Positions 22,754 to 34,694 of a DNA stretch of 64,000 nucleotides are shown one piece after another. The DNA comes from Daldinia sp. FL1419 (taxonomy: Eukaryota; Ascomycota; Sordariomycetes; Xylariales; Hypoxylaceae). The translations under genes were made by a program, and so were the position numbers. The stretch's first letter is position 1, and each line of letters begins with the position of its first letter. The notes beneath the pieces were generated by a model. The model was not told the DNA's origin. It saw nothing but the letters and a program-made list of their open reading frames with translations, and searched no databases. Location: positions 229,825 to 293,824 of the forward strand of contig MU623370.1 of the NCBI GenBank assembly GCA_025201765.1. The letters are read 5' to 3'.

Positions 22754-23968
22754 CTAGGTCGTTTCTAGGGTCTTCTCGGTAACTTGCCTCAAGTCCAGGT
22801 AAGTCGCAGGATCCTGTCTTAACTCCGCATCTATCATAATAGTTCCTGTCACGAATTCCTTTTCCCAGGCTCGGCATGTTTTGCTCGGGTTCATAGCCCT
22901 CCAACGACTTTCCTCGAAGAGCGGTGGCAATAGCCCTTGAGTAGGCTCATACTCTCTATCTGCAATGACAGAGGGTATCCTAGCACCACTCTTGAGTGTC
23001 TTCCAAGTAACCTCGATTACTTTGGTGATATGTTCCCCCCACGAAGATACGACGCCTTTCCCGCCGCCCATACGTATAAGCCACCCGCCGGAGTCTAGCA
23101 CAATAACAGGAAAGGCCCAGCTGATACGAGAGTGGAGTTCTGCCAGTATAAAAGTGTGGATTCTAGGCTGTGTAAATTGTGTCCCACCAAGAGCAAATAG
23201 GCTAGCAGGTGGTGGGCAGGCTTCGGGGTCATCAGCGAGTTTCTGCATAATGGATGTCATCGGTGCCCACGATGTGCTTCGCCCTAGCTCGCACAATCTA
23301 ACGTTGCGCGACCCGTATCTACACTGAACAAAAAGATTTTGTAAATTCGGTAGCTTCAGTGGTGTTGGCAAATCATCTTGGTTCGTTGAAGAAGTGCTCA
23401 GGACTGCAGGACAGATAACGGGGAGCTTAAGACTAACGTGGCGCATGCGAGGCAATACGCAGCGTAATTTATCGCAAATATGATCAAGTGGTCTCGACCT
23501 CGGGTAATATCGATGGTATGCGATGGTGTCGACTTCCAAGTTAACACAGCTCTGAGGGAGCGCGTCGATCAACCTTATAAGAATTCGTAAGATGGGGCGA
23601 ATATCAAGATGCACCGGAGGGGGAGTACAGAAGGAGAAAGATGATAGATTATCCAGATTAGTTAGAATATCTGGGACTAATTCAAATTCTCGATCTATGT
23701 TGTAACCCGTAGGTCTAGGTGGTTTAGTAACCAACACTGTCAACGACAGAACTTGAGCAGCTTTACGTGGATTGAAAGTTTCCGCGAAACGCCTCGTATT
23801 TCTGCAGTTCAAAACCACATGTCGGTACAACTCGGAAATTCCTGCATCGTGCCATTTTTTGCAGACTTTCAAGCACGAGAGCAAATTCGAGACACCTGCG
23901 AATGATTTTACAGCAGCTAGTATCATCAACAGCAGTTCAAACGGAAGCGATTCAAAGACGAATACCAT
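22754..23968 (-). CDS. F-box protein (single exon)
   Basis: 404 aa with ATG at 23968 and no intron. An N-terminal F-box is visible at about residues 6-50: ESLPFELLLMILAAV...LLSCLKVCKKWHDAG followed by LYRHVVLNC. The remainder is leucine-rich and irregular, as in fungal F-box/LRR-like proteins that serve as substrate receptors of SCF ubiquitin ligases. No other domain is recognised and the substrate is unknown. These genes belong to large, fast-evolving families in filamentous ascomycetes. A second, unrelated-looking F-box gene follows on the same strand. Confidence 0.8.
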   Translation of the reverse strand: MVFVFESLPFELLLMILAAVKSFAGVSNLLSCLKVCKKWHDAGISELYRHVVLNCRNTRRFAETFNPRKAAQVLSLTVLVTKPPRPTGYNIDREFELVPDILTNLDNLSSFSFCTPPPVHLDIRPILRILIRLIDALPQSCVNLEVDTIAYHRYYPRSRPLDHICDKLRCVLPRMRHVSLKLPVICPAVLSTSSTNQDDLPTPLKLPNLQNLFVQCRYGSRNVRLCELGRSTSWAPMTSIMQKLADDPEACPPPASLFALGGTQFTQPRIHTFILAELHSRISWAFPVIVLDSGGWLIRMGGGKGVVSSWGEHITKVIEVTWKTLKSGARIPSVIADREYEPTQGLLPPLFEESRWRAMNPSKTCRAWEKEFVTGTIMIDAELRQDPATYLDLRQVTEKTLETT

Positions 23969-24433
23969 GGTAGTGGCGAATAATGGTACTATGTATCTAT
24001 ATAATATTGGTATTATATAGGTTTCGGGTACGATGGGCGACGAGCGATGAGGGATGAGCAGCTAAAACCACCATCGCCCCAAATAAATGTAAAAGAGGAC
24101 ATGAAATACACGTGATGTGGATATCGTAGAGATTCATTATTATGTAAGCTAAGTAATTTGATAAACGATTGGTAAATCCGATTACAATATAGGGGCTGCC
24201 TGTTTGGTGAAGTCAGGTTGAATTATTACTAACTATCAGGAATTTCATTATCGTTCGTTGCCTTATACATAAACCGTCGAAGATCCCAAACCGTCGCAAA
24301 TCCAAAACAAAACATAAAAAAAGGATTCATTCATTTCATAATTGGTCGAATCATTAACAATGCGCCAAGTTCGTAAAAGGAGATTCTCGTAAATATTTAG
24401 CTGTTGAAGTTCACATCCCTACATTCCCCGATA
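23969..24433. other. intergenic
   Basis: 465 bp between two same-strand F-box genes. No gene is seen. Confidence 0.6.
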
Positions 24434-26104
24434 CTACAAGTCGTCGTCGCTGTCAGGTAATGGGTACAGCATAAAACTGCCAGGGCTTGATGGAGGGGAT
24501 ACATCTGTCGGTAAGATTGTAGGACCAGTCGGCGGACACTCTTCGTGACCAAACTCCACCCCCGCCCTTGCGAAGCTTTCACTTATGGCGTGGTCGTCCA
24601 GTTGTTCGAACGTATTGTATGTCAATTTTTGCAGTTGACTAAACTCTCCTCGAAGCACTGCGTCTGCAAGGGCCTGGAGATCTCTCGCTGCATCTAGGAG
24701 GAACACGCTAAATATTCCGATTATTTGTAGCTTTGTGATTGCAGGGGGGAGTATTTCGATTAGCTGGTGTCGTTTGGTTTCCTGGTTGCTGTATATCATA
24801 TTTGGGTTTAAAAACAGATGATTGAGACGAGTTAGGTTTTTGAGGCTAGCAATCGGCCTTACGGGCCTGATTCTATTAAATGAAATCAGGTTATAAATCC
24901 GAAAATCAAGATGCAGGGACTTGAGTGTCCCATAGTGGCTGTGAAGATATTCGATGATTCTATGTGGTTCAAAATGCTCATCGTTTTCATTTACTGCATC
25001 GAATTAAATTAGCAATTACTCTGAATCTGAATACTGCGTAGGCTTAAGAAGGTAAGACCCTGTCATAGTAAATAGGGGCAAGAAGACAAGCTACATACGT
25101 GGAGTGCCCATAAGACAGCTATACTTGATGATATCAGGGGGACCGGCCTCATACATAAATGCCTCGAGGCCGACGCAGGATGATAGAAGATTACGGATGC
25201 TAGGCTCATCTAGTCGGCTACACGTAATTCGAAGTGTACGGATCTCCAACCCGAGAGGGTTTCTCAAGGAACCGCACATATGGAGATTAAGGGTCTCGAC
25301 GTCAGTGGCTAGCTTGAGAATACCGCATGTATCATCGTCGATGCTAAACATGTAGCTTGCTTCGGCGTCGGGGTGGGAATACGCAGATATATCAATGGTT
25401 TTTAGACGCAACTTGGGGACACCGATTTCCTTTAAGGCTGAAGCAGGGATGGGAACCGATCTTGCGCTGACCTGGAGGCTGAGGCGGTTCGCATTAGGTA
25501 AGGCAGCTAAGAGCATTCCAAGTAACGGAGCAAAGAGTATTTGCTGTTGGTCGTGGCCGGGTCGTCGGATTCCAATGCTAGGAAAATGAGCGAGATATTT
25601 GGAGAGAGGAATCGAAAACCCCTGAGCAGCCTGTTCGAGTGCTGATTGGACTGTGACCTCGTCGAGCCTCTTCACTAAGAATGAATGTATATAAATTCTT
25701 TTAACAAAGACGGCCAGATCACGCCGTGTTGACACCGTTCGTAGGAAGGAAGCCAGTCGGCCCTCCCACTTATATGACTTGGAACGCCACGAGTCACCAT
25801 ATCCAGGCATGAAGTCACGGTATAACAGAGGTCGTGCAACGTCCCGAAGACGCCTAGACGTCAAGCATAATGAGTATAGTGCCTGACAATCCAATGAATA
25901 CCAAGAAGGCTCGTCGGGCCGTTGTCGGGTTCCTCGAAAGTAGGCGCTGGGTGCATCCGAGTCAGGCTCTGGGTGATAATGTACACGGAAGTCGTTAAAA
26001 ATGGAGGTTAGTATCTCGTTTGGTAATCTATCTAACGTGAGAGGGCTCATCTTGTCTATTGTCCTATTTGAAACCAAATGTTTAGGTACTTTGTGATTTG
26101 GCAT
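24434..26104 (-). CDS. F-box protein (two exons)
   Basis: Exons 26104-25099 and 24993-24434 with a 105 bp intron (GTATGT donor, GATGCAG acceptor) give 521 aa. The frame runs cleanly through the join (ending MGTP in exon 1, LNENDEHFEPHRIIEYLH in exon 2). The F-box is LDRLPNEILTSIFNDF at about 24-39 with YSLCLTSRRLRDVARPLLYR further on. Scattered leucine-rich segments follow (LKTIDISAYSHPD, VETLNLHMCGSL, LKSLHLDFRIYNL), and the acidic tail ends LPDSDDDL. MSPLTLDRL at 26050 is an alternative start. Likely an SCF substrate adaptor with unknown target. Confidence 0.78.
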
Positions 26105-26146
26105 CGGAAGACTGTTTCTGGGTAGAGTAAACGGCAACTAACGACT

Positions 26147-26194
26147 AAGTGCAAGGTTAAGTGCAAGGTTAAGTGCGAGGTCAAGTGCGAGGTC
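26147..26194. repeat. 12-bp tandem repeat x4 in F-box promoter
   Basis: Two units of AAGTGCAAGGTT followed by two of AAGTGCGAGGTC, just upstream of the F-box start. The paired variants suggest a second round of duplication. Confidence 0.9.
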
Positions 26195-27649
26195 AACCAC
26201 GCATATTAATTTATTCGGTCAGCTGTGCCGCCTCTTTTTCTTTTTTTCAATTTATGTAAGCTTGGCTGTTTCCTTTCCAAGTTTCAACGCCAAGACACGG
26301 AAACCCCAAAGTATGTATCTACTTAAGTAGGTACCTAAGCACCTTAGTACCCTACTATGTATTATACAATACTGTATAACGAATAGGGCCTATACCTATG
26401 CTATGTAAATTTGGGTCATTTATCCCTATGTTATAGCGCTAGGTACCTACTGACCACTATAGCTGGGTAGCTTAGCTAGGTAATACAGTGCAAGCCTTTT
26501 TCTTAACCTCATTTGCGACTTGGTTATTGCGATGCGCTTACGGATTAGTATGTACTGCTGATTAAGATAGAATACCTAGGTAGGTATCTCTCGGGATATA
26601 AACTTCAATATTAAAGTTGGAGACCAAGATTTCGATGCTCAAATATTGTCCTAGCTATCAAAGAGGTACCCTAAGTGCAACCAACAGGTTCTACTTTATA
26701 TCGACTTGCGCATTCAAAAACTTTTAAGACCAAAATACGAGACTACGCAATCTCTATTTAGGGGGACCTTACCTAGATATATCCTCTAGAGCGAGCAAGG
26801 TAAAATGTCAACTTGGCTATTTTTAAATGTTGACGTTAAAATTTCTATGATGATATATGATACTCTGGCGGTCTAGTAGATGTCGTAAATGGCTTCGTTG
26901 GGCGTGCTGGTGCCACTTATTAGTCAAATCCCGATATATTACATATGTTGATAAGGCTTCATTTTCAAGCGGGGTATCCCTGAACCTTCAAGCAGGCAAG
27001 AAAATATGTAGCATTGATTGTACATATGTAGAGTGGAATTGCGCGCCCTGTTGTCATTCGTCATCCCCGCGCCTTGGCTTCCAAGATCTCTTAACAACGA
27101 TTTGGAATCATACCGTAACGATATACAGTAAGCCGCACGCAAGGTGTCAAAAAATAAAAAATATAAAATATAAAATAAAAAATATAAAAAATACCTGGAT
27201 ATAGTTCGAAATAAGTCCCAGATCTAGTAATTACCAGACGTATTTAGAGATCTCCGCGTATCTATCGCGGGATGGCCCGAGCCCGGAAGTCCGTTTATAA
27301 ATATTGTGATGTAGGGGACTAACATCCCTATAGCGGACGCTAGTCGTAATCAGTAATTCAACGTGCAGGTTTGGAGACTGATTTGTCACTATTGGCGCGT
27401 AACTGACCGGGGACCAAATATGTACAGGATAACGGGATTTGGAGATAGAAAAGAACAAGCGTGTGACGCTAATTGCTACACAAAGAAGAGTTATATATAA
27501 ATTGAATTGGAATACCTTGATGGCACCCGCCGTATCTTAACTAACCGCTCTTTAAATCAAAATCGTTTATTATAACTCTATCGAAGAGTTGCGCATAATA
27601 ATTACCTCCTTATTCTATTAACGGGATTACCACCCCCTGAACATTTACT
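26195..27649. other. AT-rich intergenic region
   Basis: About 1.45 kb with no recognised gene. It contains a CCTAGGTAGGTA motif near 26575 and an A/T-only stretch at about 27149-27194. Short open frames (26857-27204, 27231-27458) are not convincing. Confidence 0.5.
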
Positions 27650-28121
27650 ATGGCGAAAGAAGGTGGCTGCCTTTGCGGGAACGTTCGCATCTCGACTGAA
27701 GGCGAACCTATAGCTAGGGTAAGTATTCCTGGATTACCTCATCCTGTTCACTTTAGATAATCGTCGGCTTCTAACACGCACGTAGATGCTCTGCCACTGT
27801 CTTGACTGTCATAAGATATCGGGCTCGGCTTTCAGCACTAATGTTGTCGTGCCTACAGCCGGCTTCAAGGTCATATCAGGCACGCCCAAGACGTATTCCA
27901 AGGTTGGCGACTCGGGCCAGGAGATCACTTCGAACTTCTGTGGTGACTGCGGCTCAACTCTTTGGCGCATTGGGAAAATTTCCAACTTCAACCCGATCCT
28001 CAAAGTTGGTGTTATGGATGATCCGAAATTTATCGACGAGATCGGTAAGCCGGCGTTAGAACTATTCGCACACAGGCGCGTGGAGTGGGTCAACGAAATT
28101 CCCGGCGCGACTCAGAATTGA
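27650..28121 (+). CDS. GFA-family protein (glutathione-dependent formaldehyde-activating enzyme-like)
   Basis: Exons 27650-27718 and 27786-28121 with a 67 bp GTAAGT...TAG intron give 134 aa. The short first exon encodes MAKEGGCLCGNVRI, which supplies the first zinc-binding CxC. The rest carries LCHCLDCHKISGSAF, TPKTYSKVGDSG and NFCGDCGSTLWRI, the full set of Cys motifs of the Mss4-like GFA fold. The founding member was linked to condensation of formaldehyde with glutathione, but most fungal paralogues are uncharacterised, so catalysis should not be assumed. No signal peptide. It is the right size for a single-domain member. Confidence 0.9.
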
Positions 28122-30500
28122 GAGTTATAAAGGGGTTTAGGGATGAATATTGTTAGCGTTGAATTTTGATAGAAGAGCAAACGTGCTATGATGAAGCACC
28201 TATTCGAATCCACATGGAAAAAGACTCTTCGTACAAGGCGAAGGTTTCTCGAGTGAAAGTGCCTCGTGTATAATGAATGATAGCCAATGTGTTCAATCTT
28301 GAGATGTCTAACCGAGAGGATTCAGTCGGCCACAATATCCGAAGTGCTGATTTGATTATATACTTGGGAGGTATCGGCATTCGGTTCATAAAATCTAAGA
28401 AAAGTCCTCATAGTGGCTGCGATATAGTATGTAACTCTAACAGAATAAGTTTCCTAGACTCTAAATGCTTGCAAAGTAGGTTGTAGTGGTTCACGGTAAG
28501 GAGGTAGTAAGGAGGTATATTCGAAAAGGGGGTCACTCAACATGATATGGGTGAGTAGCAACGTTAGTCTTTTAGGGGGTTGGCCAGCCTCTACAAATTA
28601 GCGGTTCATTATTAGATATTAGTAACTATTGTATTGTACACTTATCAATGTGTTATCGAATAAGGATCGTGCTGAATGCGCGCCAGGTTCACGGGCCTTT
28701 CTTGATTTGGGTTCCTATTGGGAATATTTGCTTGATTCGACGGGAGCCAGCCCGGAATAACGGAACTGCAGTGTACGGAAGTAGTCAGATATTGATGCGG
28801 GGGCTAATCAGCAATAGTAATATTATGGGCTGTGAGTTATATCGCTCTGATTAGATCTCTTTTCTATTAGTTTTGGGGACAGCTTTTAGCGCGTCGAGTC
28901 TAACCTGTATCGCCAACAATAGTTGTAGCTCTATTATAAAGTAACTCAACTTGATGCCCAAGATGTTTGGGATATCTACCTAGGTAGGTAGTTAGTATGA
29001 AGATATCGTATAGTGATTTTACTATACAGGATGTCTGTTTGGCCTTATTTTCTAACTCTCTTTGGAGTACACAACTGTTCCTTAGGACCGCGGAGATGCC
29101 AGTTCACTCGGAAATTTCCCCATATGCTCAGGTTACGTGGATATTAATTATTATTCTGAGTCTAGGCTGGGAGGGCTTTCATGCGTAGGTAGTTAGGTTC
29201 TAACTCCCCCCTATTTAATCAATATCCGAGCCTTCTATGTGCCTAAAAACCCCAATTCTACTTGCAACGTTGTTTCGGGCTCGGTTGTCGCCAATCGACA
29301 GCCGTAACATCAATCCGTGGTAGGCTGATGACAGGTACCTACCTACTTACCTGGGTAGGCAGGCGTTTTGTTGGTAGTGGTATGGCACTGCCACTGCTTT
29401 GCCGCTTATGGATCGGCGAAGAGACAAACAGTTTGTCAACAACCTTGGGGACTTCTCTTAAATAACGCGGGGAGGCTTCTTGATTAGAATTGGCGTTCCA
29501 CACTCATAGAGCATAAGTGTCCGATATAAAAAGCTAAGCTTCCGACGTGCGATGAAAGGCTGGTAAGGATATCGCGATGGTGGATATCGTGTCGTGTTCT
29601 GGTGATTTAATATTGCGGTGAGTTATTAGCTAGGGTATTGGATCGCTGCGATACATGCCACTCCTGTATTTCGACCCGTCTCATGTCCAGGGATGATTTT
29701 TAATTATTGAAATACGCGTGTCGCCTTAGTAACCCTGAGAGGCTACTTATTATAGGACGATAACGAACTGTTTTTTGAGGAAGGACATGTCAGGTTTTTA
29801 TCATTCTAGTGCAAAGTATTTTTAAGTGATCTTCGTTGTGACATCGTAGATCTGGAGTAATTTGTTGATCTACGGATGATTCCTAGCATTTAAATATGTT
29901 GTTGCGATACGTAAGTGCGGAAATTGTGGAATTTAACGTGCCAAGTTTGCTAAGCTTTTTCGTAGCGGCGTTTAGGGCGGATTGATTGGCATAAGTCACT
30001 CCGTAGTGACGGATAGCTCGGAAATGCCAAGCCAATGAGATCGGGGTAAACGTCACCTTTGTGACTGGGGGGCTACAAGGAAAGTGTGCTAGTGGAGGGG
30101 TCGTTTCGTAAACTCACGCCCCATACATCAATAATGCCAGTAAACTCGTCCCATCTTTAACCATTTCTAGCCCCTCATAGAAGTCACTACAATTTTAGTT
30201 GCCTCGCATATGCTTGCATAGCCACTGCCTGCCACATCAGCTTCCTTCTCATAGTTACAGGAAATTGGAGCAGTTAGGTCAGTTAGGTTACAGCATTCTG
30301 GTTTCCATTCTAGTCCTGTTATTGGACCATTAGTGAATAATTAGAGCCTCCGTTGGCTCCTTCCTCGTGTTTCCTCTCCTAAGTGACCAATGGTTGTCCC
30401 GTATCAAACAAACTCCTAGTGTTATAGTTAGGTCATGTCCTGGGAATTCCTTAGGTGGTTAGGTAGTACCTAGGTAATAGAAGTACGTGCAGTTTGTATG

Positions 30501-30550
30501 TGTACCTACCTACCCAGGTACCTACCTACGTAGGTACCTATCTACGTACA
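30501..30550. repeat. TACCTACC/GGTAGGTA palindromic motif cluster
   Basis: Interleaved inverted units of TACCTACC and TAGGTACCTA over about 50 bp, ~520 bp upstream of the GH72 start codon. Confidence 0.75.
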
Positions 30551-30785
30551 CAGTATAGGTATTCACAGGTACATTCAATGTACTGATTAGGACCAGGTAG
30601 TGCATTTACTTACACCTGATTCTGGTCAAATTTCCTGTTCCTAATTCTACGCTTTTCTTCTCTCGCACCATTAAATGTAAAAAAAAAGACAAGGCAAAGA
30701 GGTTTTTGTTCCCCCAAATTTTGAAACCAAGTCATTGGTTCAGACCGAAGGATCTTGATTTGGTCTGACGATCCACCTCGTTTTC

Positions 30786-30960
30786 TTTGGTTCATTTGAC
30801 CTTGCACGTTTGCCGCTTTTCTACTTTCTTCCCATTCTTCAATTTAAACCTCCCGCATTCCATTTTCTTGGCCTCTTTTTTATCATCCTTCAATTTGTCA
30901 ACAATAAACATTCGTTATTATCGCCGATACACTTTCGTTATCGTTTTCCGTTTATCTCGG
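30786..30960 (+). promoter_or_regulatory. pyrimidine-rich promoter/5' leader of GH72 gene
   Basis: C+T-rich tract on the coding strand (TTTTCTACTTTCTTCCCATTC and similar) 110-290 bp before the ATG. Such tracts often mark strong constitutive promoters in filamentous fungi. The exact transcription start cannot be seen. Confidence 0.35.
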
Positions 30961-31072
30961 TGGCAGCCTGCAAAGTTCTCAAATTCCGAACTCTAATTTA
31001 TTTCTATTGGTTCGTCGTACTTGGAATCTTTCGCTTAGGATCGCAAAACATCAACCGTCACGACCCGTCACG

Positions 31073-32803
31073 ATGTGGACGCCCTCGGCCGTCTCATATC
31101 TCACCTTGGGACTCGGCGTCCTCTCTGGCACTGCATTAGCTCAGAGCTACAATGACATCCCGCCCATCAAGGCTGTAGGCCAGCACTTCTTCTATTCTAA
31201 CAACGGTTCTCAATTGTAAGTTTAGTGATCGGCCGTTAACCTCCACACTATCTTATCCCCCGCCATCTTGGCGAATCCAAAAGCTAATTGTCCGTGCTTC
31301 AGCCTACTTAAGGGTGTCGCTTATCAGGAGGATTACAATCCTAATGGTACCGCTAACAATGTCGACACTCACTACACTGATCCGTTGGCCGATGCTTCGA
31401 AGTGCAAGCGCGACATTCCTGTCATGAAGAAGATCTTTACCAATGTGATCCGAGTCTATGCTATTGATCCTACTCAGGATCACGATGATTGCATGGAGCA
31501 GCTAGCTTCTAATGACATTTACGTCATCGCCGATCTTGGCGAGCCTGGTACTTCCATTGATAGCGATAACCCCGAATGGAATGTCGGTCTTTACCAACGC
31601 TACACTGCTGTCGTTGATTCTTTGAGCAAATACAAGAACGTGATCGGCTTCTTTGCTGGAAATGAAGTTGTAGAGAAGCAGAATCAGACGTCGTCCGCTG
31701 CTTTTGTCAAGGCTGCTGTCCGAGATACCAAGGCCTACATCAAGCAGATGAACTACCGCGATTCTTTGGGTGTAGGTTACGCAACCGCTGATGTTCCGAG
31801 CAGAGATGAGCTGGCTCATTACTTCGCTTGCGAGCCTGAGGATGGTGTTTCTACCTCAATTGACTTCTGGGGCTATAACGTTTATTCGTGGTGTGGAGAT
31901 AGTAACTACCAACAATCGTCGTATGGTACCCGAGTCGACTTCTTCCAAGATTATCCTGTCCCTGCTTTCTTCGCCGAGTACGGTTGTATCGATGGAGTCC
32001 CGAAGGGTCACAGGCCTTTTACCGAGGTTGCCGCTCTTTATGGCAACATGACTTCTGTTTTCTCAGGTGGTATCGTTTACGAGTATTTCGAAGCGGATAA
32101 CCACTACGGTCTAGTTTCTATTGACGGCGACAGCGTTAGCCCCTACCCTGATTACACGTCGCTTTCGTCTCAGCTAGCTAAAGTTACACCCTCCCTTACG
32201 CAGTCAAGCGCTTACAAACCATCTAACACTGCCCCAGCCTGCCCTAAGGTTGGTGGCACTACATGGGCTGCCGTAGCATCTCCTCTTCCTCCTGCGGTCA
32301 ATCCTCAGCTTTGCAGCTGCGAGGTTGCTAATCTTCAATGCAACATTGATTCTGACGATGAGGATTCCTACGCTAAAGCTTTTGACTACATCTGCAGCCA
32401 GAACCAGGATTACTGCAAGGGAATTGCTCACAACGCCACGACTGGTACTTATGGCGCTCTTGGTGGATGCTCTCCCAAGCAGCAGCTCGCTTGGGTGGCT
32501 AACCAGCTGTACATCAACAGCGACAACAAGGAGAGTGCTTGTGACTTCAACGGCTTAGCCAAGACCCAGAGCCCTGCTACCTCGTCTGGCTGTGAAGCTC
32601 TAATCTCAGCAGCTGGCACCAATGGTGAAGGATCTGTGGTTAGCCCGACTGGACAGCAGGGTACTGCAGCTGCGACCAGTTCGTCTAAAGGTGCTGCCGT
32701 GGGTACCATGGTGGCGCCCTCTTTCTTTAACTACGGCTCGGCCTTCTTTGCCGCCTATGTGGCCACCGCCCTCATCTCGGGTGTTGGTATGTTCTTATTG
32801 TAA
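31073..32803 (+). CDS. GH72 beta-1,3-glucanosyltransferase, GPI-anchored (Gel/Gas family, with CBM43)
   Basis: Exons 31073-31215 and 31303-32803 with an 87 bp intron give 547 aa; the join restores NNGSQFLLKGVAYQ. A signal peptide (LGLGVLSGTALAQS) is followed by the GH72 catalytic domain. The acid/base Glu169 is in FFAGNEVV and the nucleophile Glu273 is in FFAEYGC. After about residue 350 comes a cysteine-rich CBM43/X8 module (CSCEVANLQC, YICSQNQDYC, GALGGCSPKQQ, ACDFNG). A Ser/Thr/Gly linker leads to a C-terminal hydrophobic tail (FFAAYVATALISGVGMFLL) typical of GPI anchoring. The enzyme cuts and re-ligates beta-1,3-glucan chains, elongating and remodelling the fungal cell wall at the plasma membrane and wall. 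Having the CBM43 places it with the Gas1/Gas2/Gel4-like subgroup. Start 31073 follows a Kozak-like context. Confidence 0.96.
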
Positions 32804-33542
32804 GATAGTAGTAGTAGGTTGATGAGCTCGAGGTTTTAGCACATAGGAGGGGGAGAGTGGTAATGAGTCTGAACGTGTATTAAACTGGTGTATTTCTGAA
32901 CGTGCAAATGGGAATATGAGGATACCGTATTCCACTTTTTATGAGAAGCTGATGCCACTTGTTATATTACAAACCCTTTCTCTTCCTACGAAACGTGGTT
33001 TATGGCTGTCGGTTCTGTACGTGATGTGCTTGATTTTCTTTTTCCACGTTTGCGTAAGTGACATAAATAGCATAGCTACCCCCTATAAAGATAGACCTAG
33101 GCGCGTTTAAGAGCTGACGATATATCATATGATTAAATATGAATTAAGTTTCTATAATATTTTTATTCCCAATAACTAGGTAGGTATCTAGGTAGGTATC
33201 TATTGAAAATGCTAGCAGGCTGCAGGTACATCAAATAGAGATGCACTATGCATCAATGTGCGCCGATGCAGCTAATATGTACTGAGGTAACATGGTTTCC
33301 GCAGCCCGCTGCGACGAACCTGTAACGACTCTAGATTCTATTGTGTAACGAGAAATGGCTTAGGGATCCCTGTCCAGCTCTAGTCGAGTACGGAGATACG
33401 GTAGGTACGGTACCTAACGTAGGTACTTTAGGTACTCTTGTTCACGTAGGTATCTCCCCTCCCCCCACTCTACCATTTCAACTTCAACGGCGACTTTTTT
33501 ATACTCTACCTGTTTATCATCCACATTAAACCGTTCGTCTCC
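32804..33542. other. intergenic
   Basis: About 740 bp between the GH72 3' end and the bANK gene. It contains a CTAGGTAGGTATC direct repeat at about 33177-33202 and a short pyrimidine-rich leader just before 33543. No gene is seen. Confidence 0.6.
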
Positions 33543-34694
33543 ATGGACATCAATATCCAACTACCTAACAATGCTGTCGAACGCCGCAGGCTTCAAAATC
33601 GAATTGCGCAGCGCAGGTTTCGTCGTAAGTTGGAAAATTGAAACTCTTTCTTATTCTCTTCGGCCTACCGACATTTGTGATTTATAGAGAAGAGAGAAAA
33701 AAGGCACCATGCTACTGCTGGTGAAGATAATATTCAAACCCACTCTGATACCCAACCAAGTATTGAAGTATCTATGGCTAGTATCCCATACGAGAATCAG
33801 TCGCAACCATCACTACCTCCCATAAACGTAGATACGACCCCAGAAGGCGATTCGGCCAGTTCGCCTAATCTTGTCTCAGCTGCTGGCCCCCTGCTTCAGG
33901 CTGCGGGAGGTTCAAACAACATCATCCAGATTGATGAGAACATCTGGTATCCCAATGCCATAGATTCATTCTTATCAAATACGGTTACGGGGCTGGCACC
34001 CGAGTTCTTGTCTCACTCGCCGTCACAGCTTTTGCGAGAAGTAGATATAACCCCCCAGGGGATGGTAGGAGCCGACATAGTTGGCACTGCTAGTGTCTCT
34101 CAACTTCCTCACGATGATTTGGATAGGCTTCAGGAGCCCCTGCCATCCAGACATGTACGAAGGCCGCTTAGATATCGGCGCTCAGCTCGACTTAAAGAGT
34201 CTCTAGAGTCGGTACGCGCTGATGACGACGAAGGATGGCTCGGTGCTTTGCATATCGCGACCCAGAGTGGACACGAGAGAATGGTCGATATACTAATAGA
34301 ACAAGGAGAAGACCTCAACGGAAAAGATAGTGATGGACGTACTCCAATTATGCACGCCGTAATAAGTGGCCACGAGGGTGTGGCTCAATTATTACTTGCT
34401 CGTGGTGCTCGCATCGCCTTGGTCGACCGAGACGCGAGATCAGTGTTGCACTGGGCTGCGCTGTGCCGACGCGAAGGTATGTTACGAATGTTTCTCGGGC
34501 GTCAGGGCGACTACACAGAGGATCGTCTTGATGTCGATGCGTACGATGACTCTGGATGGACGCCTCTGCATATGGCTATCCGTCAAGATTCCGAAGTTAT
34601 TGTACGAATGCTTCTCCAGGCCGGCGCACGTTTGGACTCCAAGGCGCAAAAATGCCCTTTCGTGAGGAAACTAGATACTCTCGGTCTATCATGA
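33543..34694 (+). CDS. bANK transcription factor (bZIP basic region plus ankyrin repeats, no leucine zipper; TOXE-like)
   Basis: Exons 33543-33624 and 33688-34694 with a 63 bp GTAAGT...TAG intron give 362 aa. Exon 1 encodes the basic DNA-binding region VERRRLQNRIAQRRFR, matching the fungal AP-1-type NRxAQRxFR signature, completed across the intron as QKREKRHH. The usual heptad leucines do not follow; instead there is a Ser/Pro/Gln-rich linker of about 130 residues. Near the C-terminus are about four ankyrin repeats (about 207-355: GALHIATQSGHERMVDILIE, GRTPIMHAVISGHEGVAQLL, RSVLHWAALCRREGMLRMFL, GWTPLHMAIRQDSEVIVRML). This combination defines the bANK family, whose known members (TOXE of Cochliobolus, Aps2 of Fusarium) are pathway-specific activators of cyclic-peptide gene clusters. 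No such peptide synthetase cluster lies in this window. The short last segment (CPFVRKLDTLGLS) may mean the true C-terminus is spliced or truncated. Confidence 0.85.

Larger units (their letters stand above)
28122..31072. other. long gene-poor interval
   Basis: About 2.95 kb without a recognised gene. The left and centre are AT-rich with short unrecognised frames (28648-28854, 28997-29188). TAGGTA-type motifs occur near 28980, 29340 and densely at 30501-30550. The right end is the promoter and 5' leader of the GH72 gene. Confidence 0.55.
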
